Of a stretch of DNA of 64,000 bases, positions 51,912 to 60,397 are shown one piece after another (position 1 is the first letter of the stretch; each line of letters opens with the position of its first letter). Made by a program: the position numbers and the translations under genes. Under the pieces are notes generated by a model, which had not been told where the DNA came from, did no database searches, and saw only the letters and a program-made list of their open reading frames with translations. The stretch is from Candidatus Woesearchaeota archaeon (GTDB taxonomy: Archaea; Nanoarchaeota; Nanoarchaeia; Woesearchaeales; JAGVZT01): positions 186,001 through 250,000 of the forward strand of contig JAFCGF010000003.1 of assembly GCA_017608295.1 (NCBI GenBank). The letters run 5' to 3'.

Positions 51912-52964
51912 ATGATAATGAGAAAAGGACAATCCACAGTAGAGATGCTGACGCTGACAGGCTTCATGTTCATAGTTTTCCTGGTGGTACTGTCGGTTGG
52001 CAGCAACCAGCTTATCTCACTCCAGGAGGAGAGCCGGAGAAGCCAGCTTCTCGAAACCGCTGAATTCCTCGAGAATGAGATTCACGTCGCAATTGAGGCA
52101 GAGGAGGGCTATATTCGGGATTTTGAGCTGCCCGGCTCCCTGGGTGGTGAGGATTATGTCATTGAGTTTGCCGAGGGAGAAAATTTTACTGAGGTCATAC
52201 TGAAATTTATGGATGATGATGTTATTATCTTTGAAAAGACGCTTCTTGTGTCTCCCAGGGTGAACGGCACCATGGACCTCAATCCTGAGGGCATGACTAC
52301 AGTCCATATCGCCAAGACTCAGAAGGGCATAGGCTTGGAGAGCGAGTATATCCCTTCAGAATGCGACGACGGGATTGATAATGACGGCGACGGCTATACT
52401 GATTACCCCTCAGATACTGGCTGCACAGGCTTATCTGATTCGAGCGAGCTCGGCACTGTCGAATGTGATGACGGCGTGGATAATGATTTTGACGAAGCTA
52501 CAGATTACCCTGATGATGAGGGTTGTTCAGATAGCCTGGATGACGACGAGACCAACTGCGGCGACAACAGGTGCGAGGGCGGCGAGGATTCAGGAAGCTG
52601 CCCGACAGACTGTCCTGCAGGTCCTGCCGCATGCGACGACGGCATCGACAATGATTATGACGGCTCGGCAGATTACCCTAATGACCCCGGCTGTGCTAAT
52701 GCCCTGGATGATGATGAGACCAAATGTGGAGACTCCATGTGTGAATACGGAGAGCACAGAAACAACTGTGCTAGTGACTGTCCCGAAACCGGTGAATGCA
52801 ACGACGGTATTGATAATGACGGGGATGGAGATAAAGATTATCACATGATGGCTGACCATGATTCTGGTTGTACGGACAGATCAGACACTGACGAGACCGA
52901 TTGCGGCGACGGCGTGTGCGAGGGCGGCGAGAACTCAGTCAGCTGCACCCTAGACTGTACGTGA
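51912..52964 (+). CDS. Pilin fused to acidic Cys-rich (DDGIDNDGDG) repeats
   Basis: 350 residues. The leader MIMRKG (ATG 51912 or 51918) precedes QSTVEMLTLTGFMFIVFLVVLSVG, then a ~130-residue pilin domain (EEGYIRDFELPGSLGGEDY) paralogous to the next gene. From about residue 150, four units read CDDGIDNDGDGYTDYP, CDDGVDNDFDEATDYP, CDDGIDNDYDGSADYP and CNDGIDNDGDGDKDYH. Each is followed by xxGC and a DDDETxCGDxxCExGE-like Cys-rich segment. The Asp pattern is like calcium-binding thrombospondin-3/EF loops and the Cys are probably disulfide-bonded. It is probably a calcium-stabilised tip or surface-exposed minor pilin. Confidence 0.85.
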   Translation: MIMRKGQSTVEMLTLTGFMFIVFLVVLSVGSNQLISLQEESRRSQLLETAEFLENEIHVAIEAEEGYIRDFELPGSLGGEDYVIEFAEGENFTEVILKFMDDDVIIFEKTLLVSPRVNGTMDLNPEGMTTVHIAKTQKGIGLESEYIPSECDDGIDNDGDGYTDYPSDTGCTGLSDSSELGTVECDDGVDNDFDEATDYPDDEGCSDSLDDDETNCGDNRCEGGEDSGSCPTDCPAGPAACDDGIDNDYDGSADYPNDPGCANALDDDETKCGDSMCEYGEHRNNCASDCPETGECNDGIDNDGDGDKDYHMMADHDSGCTDRSDTDETDCGDGVCEGGENSVSCTLDCT

Positions 52965-52976
52965 TGCTGAGGTATA

Positions 52977-53414
52977 ATGAAACCAAAGAAAGCACAGTCC
53001 TCAACTGAGCTTCTCCTGCTTATCAGTATCCTGTTTCTCTTGTTCTTTGCAGTCATGTATTACAACCGCTGGGAGCTCGTGGCCCTTCTGGAGGATAAAA
53101 GGCAGTCCCAGCTTCATGATATGGCAGAAGTGCTCGAAACCGAGATCCAGGTCGCATTGGAGGCAGAGGAAGGGTATATCCGTGAATTCAAGCTGCCGCG
53201 CTCCCTGACTGGCAAAGGATATAAGATATTATTCGCGCCAGAAGAGGAGTTCACCGAAGTGATGCTGGAGTTTACTGATGAAAGCAAGCCCTTTGAGACC
53301 AGCTTCCTCACCTCGCCTTCCGTGGACGGGACTATCATTATAGGCACCTCTAGAGGCACAACAACCATAACAATTAAAAAGTCCGCTGACAGGATTACCC
53401 TCAATAGCATATAA
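52977..53414 (+). CDS. Minor pilin-like protein, paralogue of the preceding pilin domain
   Basis: 145 residues. The N-terminus KPKKAQSSTELLLLISILFLLFFAV is a class III-like leader with Ala before Gln and Glu at +5. The body shares SQL, EAEEGYIREFKLPRSLTGKGYKI and the FTEVMLEF strand with residues ~40-130 of the previous protein but lacks the acidic Cys-rich repeats. This is evidence of local duplication. It ends directly before the next GTG start. Confidence 0.78.
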   Translation: MKPKKAQSSTELLLLISILFLLFFAVMYYNRWELVALLEDKRQSQLHDMAEVLETEIQVALEAEEGYIREFKLPRSLTGKGYKILFAPEEEFTEVMLEFTDESKPFETSFLTSPSVDGTIIIGTSRGTTTITIKKSADRITLNSI

Positions 53415-53912
53415 GTGATTCCGGTGAAAGTGTTGGCAAAAAAGAAAAAGAAGACCCAGACATTATCTTTTGATGTTCTCATCGCTGTTGTCGTATTCGT
53501 CGCGGCGGTCGCGTTCATCATTTATCTCATCTCGCAATACAGCGGTGGCAGGGCTAACTTAGATGCCCTTATCGAGGACGGAGAAGTGATAAGCTCCCAG
53601 CTCATCAGCCCTGGCACCGAGCCTGCCAATGACCTTGCCATTGTGGTGAAAAACCGCCTTGAGAAGGAGAAGCTCGCTGAGCTCGCTGCCCTGCCTTATG
53701 AGGAATTGAAGGCAGTCATTGGGGTAGAGGGAGATTTCTGCATCCATTTTGAGGATGAGGACGGGAACCTTGTCGATATCGATGAGCGCCCGGGGTGGGT
53801 GCAGTTTAGCATCGGCAGCCCCAATCTTAACCTGACCATCGTCGAGGAACCGGATAGCGCAACTCCTCTTGAGAGAATTGTGCCCTGCGGTGCAGTGGAG
53901 ATGGCGACTTAG
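53415..53912 (+). CDS. Pilin-like anchored protein, last gene of the second pilin operon
   Basis: 165 residues from GTG 53415 (GTG 53424 also possible). A basic leader (AKKKKKTQT) precedes LSFDVLIAVVVFVAAVAFIIYLI, with Asp near +4 as in pilin-like proteins 3 and 4 of the first operon. The rest is acidic and soluble (GDFCIHFEDEDGNLVDID). Its stop overlaps the convergent antiporter gene by 4 bp. The role is inferred from its position with pilins. Confidence 0.65.
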   Translation: MIPVKVLAKKKKKTQTLSFDVLIAVVVFVAAVAFIIYLISQYSGGRANLDALIEDGEVISSQLISPGTEPANDLAIVVKNRLEKEKLAELAALPYEELKAVIGVEGDFCIHFEDEDGNLVDIDERPGWVQFSIGSPNLNLTIVEEPDSATPLERIVPCGAVEMAT

Positions 53913-55180
53913 CCCTCATCCTCTTCTGCTGCAACAGGTTTTGCTTCTTCTTTAAGTCCCGGCTTCATGTCCATGAGTTTGGGCGCGATAACCAATGACA
54001 GCGTCGAGACGATGATGCTGTAGAGCAGGAACAGTAGTGTCAGGTTGAGAAGCTCTTCTATGCCCGGCATCCCGAAAATGATGCTTGCAGAATCCTGGTG
54101 CATCGCGCTCAGCGCAAAGATGACTGTGGCGACTGCGATGCCCTTGGCAGCGTTGATTGCCATGAAGAACAGCTCCTTCTGGTTAAACTCGCTCCTTACT
54201 GTCAGCTGTAGGGTGAGATATCTGATGCCTAGGTAGAGTAGGAACATCACAACCGATTTGACAATGAATGTGCTGTCAGTGGGAATCCTGATGATGAGCC
54301 CCACTAACACAAAAACAAGTATCTCAAGAGAGCTTGAGAGGAAGAGCGAAACCTTTAGCAGCTGTTCCTTGTGCGAGATGACGATGTTGCCGAAGAACAG
54401 CCCCAATACAGTGACTGCAAGGACGCCGTTACCTTCAAGCCGCTCTGCCAGGATGTAAGTGAGCAGCGCCGCGGTGAAGATAGCCATTGGTGAGATGCGC
54501 TCTGAATAATGCCTGCTCATGAGCTTGAACACCACTATGCCCACAACAATTCCCGCGCCGATGCCGGTGACGAACTGCTTGAGGAACGGGATGGAATAAT
54601 CAGTTATACTTGTGACGATAGCTCCTGTCACCCCAGTGCCTTGCAGGCTCTTCATCACATCGAGAATCAAGAATGGAAAGAGCACGACAAAAGGAGTGTT
54701 GATGATACTCTCTAGCTTTAAGACCTCAAAAACCTTGTGGCGCTGTTTATCCATCATGACCAGCACTGTTGCTGGGTCGGTTCCTGACATCAGGGTGGCG
54801 AAGAGGAGTGCAAGCGGGAGAGAGATGATGCCGAAGAACGCTCGTGTTAGCACAGTGAGGAGAATCGAGTTGATGATGATGAAGCCAATGACCAGCTTCA
54901 GCGTTGAGGGAGAGAGTGCAGTCACTTCCCACAGCTTCAATCGTGACGAGGAGTCAAATATAATCATGACAAGTGCAAGAATCCCGATGCCCATGAGGAA
55001 CTCTGCAGGAAATGATATGATTCTCTCTCCATTAACATACGGCAATCCCAGGACCATGCCCACGACAACGAGCAGCAGGACATTGGGGATATGTATCCAT
55101 TCAGATAATATTGAACAAAATATGCCTATGAGAAATATGAGGGCGATGACTCCAAGAAAGGAGATGACATCAATCGCCAT
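53909..55180 (-). CDS. Monovalent cation/proton antiporter (CPA family) with altered ND motif
   Basis: 423 residues with about 12 TM segments. The start VISFLGVIALIFLIGIFCS and the motif SGTDPATVLVMM match CPA1-type antiporters (TDP in TM4). In TM5, where CPA1 proteins have Asn-Asp, the sequence reads LESIINTPFVVL, so Thr takes the place of the ion-binding Asp. This may change coupling or reflect a divergent subfamily. A charged C-terminal tail of about 25 residues follows. ATG 55180 overlaps the end of the upstream gene by 11 bp, and GAGGTAAGG precedes it. Confidence 0.85.
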   Translation of the reverse strand: MAIDVISFLGVIALIFLIGIFCSILSEWIHIPNVLLLVVVGMVLGLPYVNGERIISFPAEFLMGIGILALVMIIFDSSSRLKLWEVTALSPSTLKLVIGFIIINSILLTVLTRAFFGIISLPLALLFATLMSGTDPATVLVMMDKQRHKVFEVLKLESIINTPFVVLFPFLILDVMKSLQGTGVTGAIVTSITDYSIPFLKQFVTGIGAGIVVGIVVFKLMSRHYSERISPMAIFTAALLTYILAERLEGNGVLAVTVLGLFFGNIVISHKEQLLKVSLFLSSSLEILVFVLVGLIIRIPTDSTFIVKSVVMFLLYLGIRYLTLQLTVRSEFNQKELFFMAINAAKGIAVATVIFALSAMHQDSASIIFGMPGIEELLNLTLLFLLYSIIVSTLSLVIAPKLMDMKPGLKEEAKPVAAEEDEG

Positions 55181-55835
55181 CCTTACCTCCCTCTGTCACG
55201 AGTGAGAGGAATTCCCCCAGTGTCTGCTGGCCTTCTCCAGCCTCCTCCGGGATTTCTCCTTCCTGAGGAGATATCATCTCAGTGAGCAGGCTCTTTGCCC
55301 GCTTCGATAATCCATCTTCAGTGAGGTGCTTGAGCAGAAGTGCCTGCTTTCTCACTGGATAGACATGCCTGAGGAGCTTCGCGAGGTGCTCTGGATGGTT
55401 GAGCAGCGCGAACCTCAGCAGCTGGATAGTCCTCGTTACCGGGTCTCCGTAGTTCTGCCTATCTATATTTTGCAGGGCGTCAAGCAGCATGTCCTGCAGT
55501 GAATGCACCTCTATGCTCTCGAGTTTGAAGGCAGCGCCGCTCACCACGAGCATTTTCTCATACTCAATCTCCTTGCCGATGCTGCTCTTGAAGTGCTCTT
55601 TTATCCGCTTCACGACCTGCTTCGCCTCGAACCTGCGCTTCAAATCTTCGATATCGTTTTTCGAGAGACTTGAAACACTTCCTGAGACCTCGACATGCAG
55701 TGCGCGCTCTAATGTCCCGTCCTTCAGCTTCACCGCTATCGTGTCGATGATGAGTGTGCCTGCGTTGATGTTGTTGACTGTGTAGAATCCTTGCTGCCTA
55801 AGCCATAGGTTGACGATTTCCTGCTCTGGATGCAT
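55170..55835 (-). CDS. Uncharacterised protein with nuclease-like N-terminal domain
   Basis: 221 residues from ATG 55835. The longer frame to 55865 is unlikely because TATA TTTATAAAT (55871-55879) would lie only 6 bp away, whereas it is 36-44 bp from 55835. Residues 1-55 (EQEIVNLWLRQQGFYTVNNIN, then LIIDTIAV and ALHVEVSGSV) follow the D...ExX layout of PD-(D/E)XK-like folds, with Ser at the usual Lys position. The rest is helical and uncharacterised. It is probably cotranscribed with the antiporter. Nuclease activity is not established. Confidence 0.5.
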   Translation of the reverse strand: MHPEQEIVNLWLRQQGFYTVNNINAGTLIIDTIAVKLKDGTLERALHVEVSGSVSSLSKNDIEDLKRRFEAKQVVKRIKEHFKSSIGKEIEYEKMLVVSGAAFKLESIEVHSLQDMLLDALQNIDRQNYGDPVTRTIQLLRFALLNHPEHLAKLLRHVYPVRKQALLLKHLTEDGLSKRAKSLLTEMISPQEGEIPEEAGEGQQTLGEFLSLVTEGGKDGD

Positions 55836-55870
55836 CTCTATCCCCTCGGAGATGCATAACCCCACAGTTA

Positions 55871-55879
55871 TTTATAAAT
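55871..55879 (-). promoter_or_regulatory. TATA box of the nuclease-like/antiporter operon
   Basis: TTTATAAAT upstream of ATG 55835. It excludes the longer start at 55865. Confidence 0.5.
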
Positions 55880-55921
55880 CTTCTCGGCAGAATCAGGGCA
55901 TACTAGATAGGGAACGGCGGC

Positions 55922-56728
55922 TCACTGCGACACCTCGCTCCAGCCGCCGTTCCCATCCGGTATGAGTATGATATTGCCCCTCTCAAAGAATCCTGATGCC
56001 ACATCAACTTCAACGTTGTACTTGTGCGTCATGTGCAGCCGATACAGGATGCTTTTGTCTTTCTCCCATTCCCACTCAGCCACTGTTTCGATGCTCGCCC
56101 TGGATGCGAGAGGAAACCGGTAGGTGCAGTTCCTTGCAGCCATGCCTATCATCTCAACATCCCCTTCAATAGTGAAGTCGCAGTTTTTGCTGCCATATCC
56201 CACAGTGTATTTGTCACCAATGGTGTGAAGGTGCACGTACGAGAGTTCATCGCCGAAGTACATCATGCTCGAACTTCTGTAGGAGTCCTTTGGTGGAATG
56301 TAGGTCAGCTTCCAGGAATTGTCCTTAGTACCAGAGAGCTGCCAAGGAAAATTGTTGCTGTTCATCTCAAGCGGGCTGCTGCTCAAATCTACCTTGAGGT
56401 CATTATGCCCTAGTGTGTAGAGCATTTCTAGCAGGGGATTGAGGAACAGGTCAGCATCATACGTGTGCCTCTCAGGCACAGCTTCAGGATAGCGCTGCAC
56501 AGCATCCTCCAGCAAAGTCTGGGCGTCGAAATCCTCCATCATCTTAAGCTGTCCGCTGAATTCAGCAAGAAGGATGTTCTGGTTGTGCCACACTTCCTCA
56601 TCAGTTTCCACGAATGCGCGAATCATCTCATCAATAATCGTTGGATTATAGCGGTGAGTTCCTGGAATATAGGGCTCCCTCTCCTCATGCTCGCCCTGCA
56701 GCTCCTCCCCGAAGATGTCACGCGACAT
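55922..56728 (-). CDS. Uncharacterised soluble protein
   Basis: 268 residues, no TM or signal peptide. I do not recognise the family. The N-terminal third is acidic and helical (NPTIIDEMIRAFVETDEE). The C-terminal two thirds are beta-rich with many aromatics (SWKLTYIPPKDSYRSSSMMYFG, GFFERGNIILIPDGNGGW). The repeated strand/turn pattern suggests a compact beta fold. GAGGTG lies a few bases before ATG 56728. It is divergent from lysS and upstream of the nuclease-like gene on the same strand, with an 86-bp gap. Confidence 0.5.
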   Translation of the reverse strand: MSRDIFGEELQGEHEEREPYIPGTHRYNPTIIDEMIRAFVETDEEVWHNQNILLAEFSGQLKMMEDFDAQTLLEDAVQRYPEAVPERHTYDADLFLNPLLEMLYTLGHNDLKVDLSSSPLEMNSNNFPWQLSGTKDNSWKLTYIPPKDSYRSSSMMYFGDELSYVHLHTIGDKYTVGYGSKNCDFTIEGDVEMIGMAARNCTYRFPLASRASIETVAEWEWEKDKSILYRLHMTHKYNVEVDVASGFFERGNIILIPDGNGGWSEVSQ

Positions 56729-56864
56729 CAGAGTGCCACCTCTTTTATGAAGATAGTCAGAACTCTCTCTTGAGGTGTCTTGGTGTCGCAGTTCATGTTA
56801 AACTGACTACTGGAAAGTAATGTAATTTATAAGTATTTAGGTGTTAGAGCAGACGCTAGCGAAG

Positions 56865-56874
56865 CTTTTTAAAA
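56865..56874 (+). promoter_or_regulatory. TATA box of lysS
   Basis: CTTTTTAAAA, 24-33 bp before ATG 56898. Confidence 0.55.
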
Positions 56875-56897
56875 CTCGTGGGATTTAACCTAGCATC

Positions 56898-58358
56898 ATG
56901 TCAACCATAGAACAGCTGATGGGGGAGCGGAAGAAGAAGCTCGAGGAACTGCGGAACCTTGGCATCAACCCGTATCCCTATACCTTTGACCACACACACC
57001 ACGCAGCAACTCTTCTCAAAGAGTTTCCCGCGCTAGAAAAAAAGAAAGCGAAGGTCAAGGCAGCTGGTAGGCTCGTCGCACTGAGAAAAATGGGAAAGGC
57101 AGCATTCGCCCATATCCAGGACCGCACTGGAAAGATTCAGCTTTACTTCAAGAAGGACATCCTCAAGGACCAGTATAAGCTCCTGAAGCTATTGGATATA
57201 GGAGATTTCATAGGGGTAGAAGGTCCGCTCTTCAAGACAAGGACTGAAGAAATCACCATAGAAGTCAAGAACCTCACCGTCCTCACTAAAGCCCTGAGAC
57301 CACTCCCTGAGAAATGGCACGGGTTGAAAGACACTGAAATCAGATACCGCCAGAGAAGCGTTGACTTAGTGATGAATCCTGAAGTGGTTAAGGTGTTCAA
57401 GATTCGCTCGAGAATCATCTCAGGCATGCGCGCTTTCCTTGACACAGCAGGATTCCTTGAAGTGGAGACCCCAACTCTACAAACCATTTACGGCGGAGCA
57501 GCAGCGAGGCCGTTTATCACGCACCACAACTCCCTCGACATTGACCTTTATCTCCGAATATCAAATGAACTCTTCCTGAAGCGTCTCATAGTGGGAGGCT
57601 TTGAGAAGGTGTATGAGTTCGTGAAGGACTTCAGAAATGAAGGGATCGACAGGACTCATAATCCAGAATTCACGATGATGGAGTGCTACTGGGCGTATGC
57701 AGATTATAATGATGTGATGAAGCTTGTCGAGGACATGATGAGCACAGTCGCAAAAGACATCCTTGGCACAACCAAGCTCCCTTACGGTGACCTTACCATT
57801 GACCTCACCCCACCCTGGGAGCGCCTTACGATGATAGATGCAGTGAAGAAGCACGCAGGCCTTGACGTGAAGAAGATGTCTGACGATGAGCTGCTTGCAG
57901 AGTGCAAGAGCCGCGGCATAGAATTAGAAGAGCAGAACCGCGGACTGGCAATCGCAGGCCTGTTTGAAGAATTAGTAGAAGAGAAGCTCATGGGCCCAGT
58001 CTTCATCACTGATTTTCCAAGAGAGACGTGCCCGCTGGCAAAGACTCACCGTGACAATCCTGACCTTATTGAAAGATTCGAGCCCTATGTCGCAGGTGCT
58101 GAGATGGGCAATGCCTATTCTGAGCTGAACGACCCTATCCTGCAGAGACAGCTTCTCGAAGAGCAGGCAAAAGCACTGGCAGCTGGCCATGAGGAATCCC
58201 ATCCGATGGATGAGGAATTCTGCCAGGCGCTGGAAATAGGCATGCCTCCAACAGGAGGACTAGGACTAGGCATAGACCGATGGGTGATGCTCTTCACGAA
58301 CCAGCCCTGTATCAGGGATGTCATCCTTTTCCCTACGATGAGGCCCCGTGAAGAGTAG
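56898..58358 (+). CDS. lysS: Class II lysyl-tRNA synthetase
   Basis: 486 residues, normal family length. An N-terminal OB-fold anticodon-binding domain (KVKAAGRLVALRKMGKAAFAH, with DRTGKIQLYF) precedes the class II core. Motif 1 is around GMRAFLDTAGFLEVETPTL, motif 2 is FRNEGIDRTHNPEFTMMECY, and motif 3 is GLGLGIDRWVMLF. It attaches lysine to tRNA-Lys. Euryarchaea commonly use the unrelated class I enzyme, so the class II form is informative for lineage: it is usual in DPANN and bacteria. TATA CTTTTTAAAA (56865-56874) gives a leaderless start at ATG 56898. The methyltransferase-TPR gene follows after 6 bp. Confidence 0.96.
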   Translation: MSTIEQLMGERKKKLEELRNLGINPYPYTFDHTHHAATLLKEFPALEKKKAKVKAAGRLVALRKMGKAAFAHIQDRTGKIQLYFKKDILKDQYKLLKLLDIGDFIGVEGPLFKTRTEEITIEVKNLTVLTKALRPLPEKWHGLKDTEIRYRQRSVDLVMNPEVVKVFKIRSRIISGMRAFLDTAGFLEVETPTLQTIYGGAAARPFITHHNSLDIDLYLRISNELFLKRLIVGGFEKVYEFVKDFRNEGIDRTHNPEFTMMECYWAYADYNDVMKLVEDMMSTVAKDILGTTKLPYGDLTIDLTPPWERLTMIDAVKKHAGLDVKKMSDDELLAECKSRGIELEEQNRGLAIAGLFEELVEEKLMGPVFITDFPRETCPLAKTHRDNPDLIERFEPYVAGAEMGNAYSELNDPILQRQLLEEQAKALAAGHEESHPMDEEFCQALEIGMPPTGGLGLGIDRWVMLFTNQPCIRDVILFPTMRPREE

Positions 58359-58364
58359 TAGAAA

Positions 58365-59609
58365 ATGGTACTCAAGCTGAATCTTGGCTGCGGTAGAGTC
58401 TACAAGCCCGGCTATGTCAACATCGACAGTTCGGACTCTGCTATAGCAGATGAAGTGTGCGATGTGCTCGACCTGCCTTTTGACGATAATGCTGTCGAGG
58501 CAATTGAGGCAATCCAACTCCTTGAGCACTTTGACCATATCCAAGTCAAGTACGTCCTCGCTGAGATGTTCCGCGTGCTCGAGCCAAACGCAACGCTCAT
58601 CATTGAAACCCCTGACCTCGAGAAGTCCATGAAAAAGCTCACTAGGGCAAAAGAGGCTGAACAGACAACTACGCTCCAATGGCTCTACGGCATCGACAGT
58701 CCTGGGATGCAGCATAAGACAGGCTTCACATTCCCTATTCTCAAAAGCCTTCTCGAAGAGGCAGGCTTCACTGAGATTTCACAGAAAAAGCAGAGAACCC
58801 ATCTCTATGAGCCTGGGCTGAGAGTGGAATGCCAAAAGCTGGAGAAAAGCCCTCTGCACCAGTTCATGTCCTCATTCAGGAAGCACCTCAGGCACACCCT
58901 GAAGACAGATGATTCCAATATCCTGATTCCCCTTGAAGAACATGTGCAGGAGATGATGCCAGCATTCTCCCAGTCAGAATCGCTCAATGCAGTGCTTGCA
59001 CGGGCAGCTGTGCGCAACCCTGCCCTCAGCCTGGCATTTCTCAACACTCTAAGGCAGCATTCTACAGACACTCATCGGGCTGAAGACGACATCCTCAAGC
59101 ATCTTGTAGAACAGGACTTCCATAAGCATGTTTTTTCATTATGGATGAAAAGCAAGAAAAAATCTTCCAGTCTCCAGGAGGAATTCAATGCATTTATCAC
59201 GCGCCTTGAAGCAACACTCTTTGATGTTCTTGAGGGCAAGCAAGCAGAAGACCGACTGGATTATGTACTCACCACAACGCCGCGGGACATCCTGCTCTTT
59301 GACCTCAGGCTTCTTTCCCTGGAATCTCAGAGGACTTTCTCCCTTGGTGTGAAGCAGTTCCTGAGGGAAGAGCATAAACAGGCTCTCTCCTCATTCGAAG
59401 AGGCAGCCCTGATGCGCCCTGATAATCCTCTCACATACTGGAACCTCGCCAGGATACATGCAGCGCTCGACAGCAGCCCTGATGCTGCCGAGAACTATGC
59501 TCAGGCACTCTCCCTCATCAAGGACAAGCGCATCAGGAAATTTATTTCTGCAGAACAGGAAGCCCCCAACATTCCAAAAAAACCTGTTACAGACGATATT
59601 TTTTCGTAA
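58365..59609 (+). CDS. SAM-dependent methyltransferase-like protein with C-terminal TPR region
   Basis: 414 residues. Residues 1-155 are a class I methyltransferase fold: LNLGCGRVYKPGYVNID (SAM-binding), DLPFDDNAVEAIEAIQLLEHF and AEMFRVLEPNATLIIETPD. The middle (about 165-300) is helical and unassigned. The C-terminal part (about 315-390) has a TPR-like pattern (HKQALSSFEEAALMRPDNPLTYWNLARIHAAL). The combination suggests a methyltransferase that recognises a protein or glycan partner. It is cotranscribed with lysS by spacing, but no functional tie to LysRS is evident. Confidence 0.75.
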   Translation: MVLKLNLGCGRVYKPGYVNIDSSDSAIADEVCDVLDLPFDDNAVEAIEAIQLLEHFDHIQVKYVLAEMFRVLEPNATLIIETPDLEKSMKKLTRAKEAEQTTTLQWLYGIDSPGMQHKTGFTFPILKSLLEEAGFTEISQKKQRTHLYEPGLRVECQKLEKSPLHQFMSSFRKHLRHTLKTDDSNILIPLEEHVQEMMPAFSQSESLNAVLARAAVRNPALSLAFLNTLRQHSTDTHRAEDDILKHLVEQDFHKHVFSLWMKSKKKSSSLQEEFNAFITRLEATLFDVLEGKQAEDRLDYVLTTTPRDILLFDLRLLSLESQRTFSLGVKQFLREEHKQALSSFEEAALMRPDNPLTYWNLARIHAALDSSPDAAENYAQALSLIKDKRIRKFISAEQEAPNIPKKPVTDDIFS

Positions 59610-59611
59610 AA

Positions 59612-59618
59612 AATATAT
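59612..59618 (+). promoter_or_regulatory. TATA box of the small-protein/radical SAM operon
   Basis: AATATAT within 59612-59618, 25-31 bp before ATG 59643. It starts a leaderless transcript separate from the lysS unit. Confidence 0.5.
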
Positions 59619-59642
59619 ACTGTTCCTGCGTGGATTCCCTGT

Positions 59643-60023
59643 ATGGCTGAATCAACAATCGAAGAGAAGGCTTCTGAATTGGGCGTGTCGCCAGAAGATG
59701 TTAAACCAGGAAAATGTAGGAAATTCTGGCAATGGCTGATTCACATCGCAATCGCAGTGATCTTATTCCTCATCGGTTTCTTTGTAGGCGGCGGCGGAGC
59801 AACATGCCCGACATGTGCCGAGTGCCCGCCCTGCCCGCCTGACGGCAACGGCGGTGGCTATCCCTATGCAGCTGCTGTGATACTGCCACAGATGCTGGAT
59901 AGCAAGAAGAGCAAAAAAACAAAGCTTGCTATCGTGCTTGGCTCTGCCCTCGCATTCTTCATCGCGATGAAGGCAGCCCCTGTCTTTGGCCAGGCAATTT
60001 TGTATAATGTGTACGAGAAGTGA
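59643..60023 (+). CDS. Small membrane protein 1, candidate substrate of the radical SAM enzyme
   Basis: 126 residues. An N-terminal helical leader-like part (TIEEKASELGVSPEDVKPGKC) is followed by TM1 (LIHIAIAVILFLIGFFVGGGG), a Cys-Pro-rich linker (CPTCAECPPCPPDGNGGG), then GYPYAAAVILPQMLDSKKSK, a second hydrophobic stretch and the end KAAPVFGQAILYNVYEK. The region from GYPY to the C-terminus is strongly conserved with the next protein while the linkers differ, so that part is under selection. It is followed 4 bp later by its paralogue and then by a radical SAM/SPASM enzyme. I do not know the family. A modified-peptide precursor or a small membrane complex subunit are the options. Confidence 0.6.
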   Translation: MAESTIEEKASELGVSPEDVKPGKCRKFWQWLIHIAIAVILFLIGFFVGGGGATCPTCAECPPCPPDGNGGGYPYAAAVILPQMLDSKKSKKTKLAIVLGSALAFFIAMKAAPVFGQAILYNVYEK

Positions 60024-60027
60024 ACTC

Positions 60028-60381
60028 ATGGCAGAAGAGGAGATTAAGGAAGCGGCAGAGAAGCTTGACGTGACAGCAGAAGATACTAAGCATGTGTGCG
60101 AATGCTGTACTCCCCTAAAAAAATGCTGGTACTGGATTATCGGCGCAGCAATTGCGGTCATCGCTTTCCTCGTGTGGCTCTTCACCAGAGGGGGAAGCAT
60201 CCCCGATGGCGGCGAAGGATATCCATATGCAGCTGCAGTCATCCTTCCTCAAGCCCTTCATGGCAAGAGCAAGAAGTCAAAGGCAGCAATCCTTTTGGGT
60301 TCAGCTCTCGTGTTCCTTATCGCCCTTAAAGCAGCTCCTGTCTTTGGCCAGGCCATCAAGTATAATGTTTATAATAAATAG
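60028..60381 (+). CDS. Small membrane protein 2, paralogue of the preceding gene
   Basis: 117 residues from ATG 60028; the longer open frame upstream runs into the previous gene. It has the same plan as protein 1: helical N-terminus (EEIKEAAEKLDVTAEDTK), a Cys cluster before the TM (CECCTPLKKC), TM1 (WIIGAAIAVIAFLVWLF), a short Gly linker, then GYPYAAAVILPQALHGKSKK, a hydrophobic stretch and KAAPVFGQAIKYNVYNK. Its Cys are placed before the TM, whereas protein 1 has them after it. It is followed 16 bp later by the radical SAM gene in the same direction. Confidence 0.6.
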   Translation: MAEEEIKEAAEKLDVTAEDTKHVCECCTPLKKCWYWIIGAAIAVIAFLVWLFTRGGSIPDGGEGYPYAAAVILPQALHGKSKKSKAAILLGSALVFLIALKAAPVFGQAIKYNVYNK

Positions 60382-60397
60382 GCTTTCTTAGAAGAGC

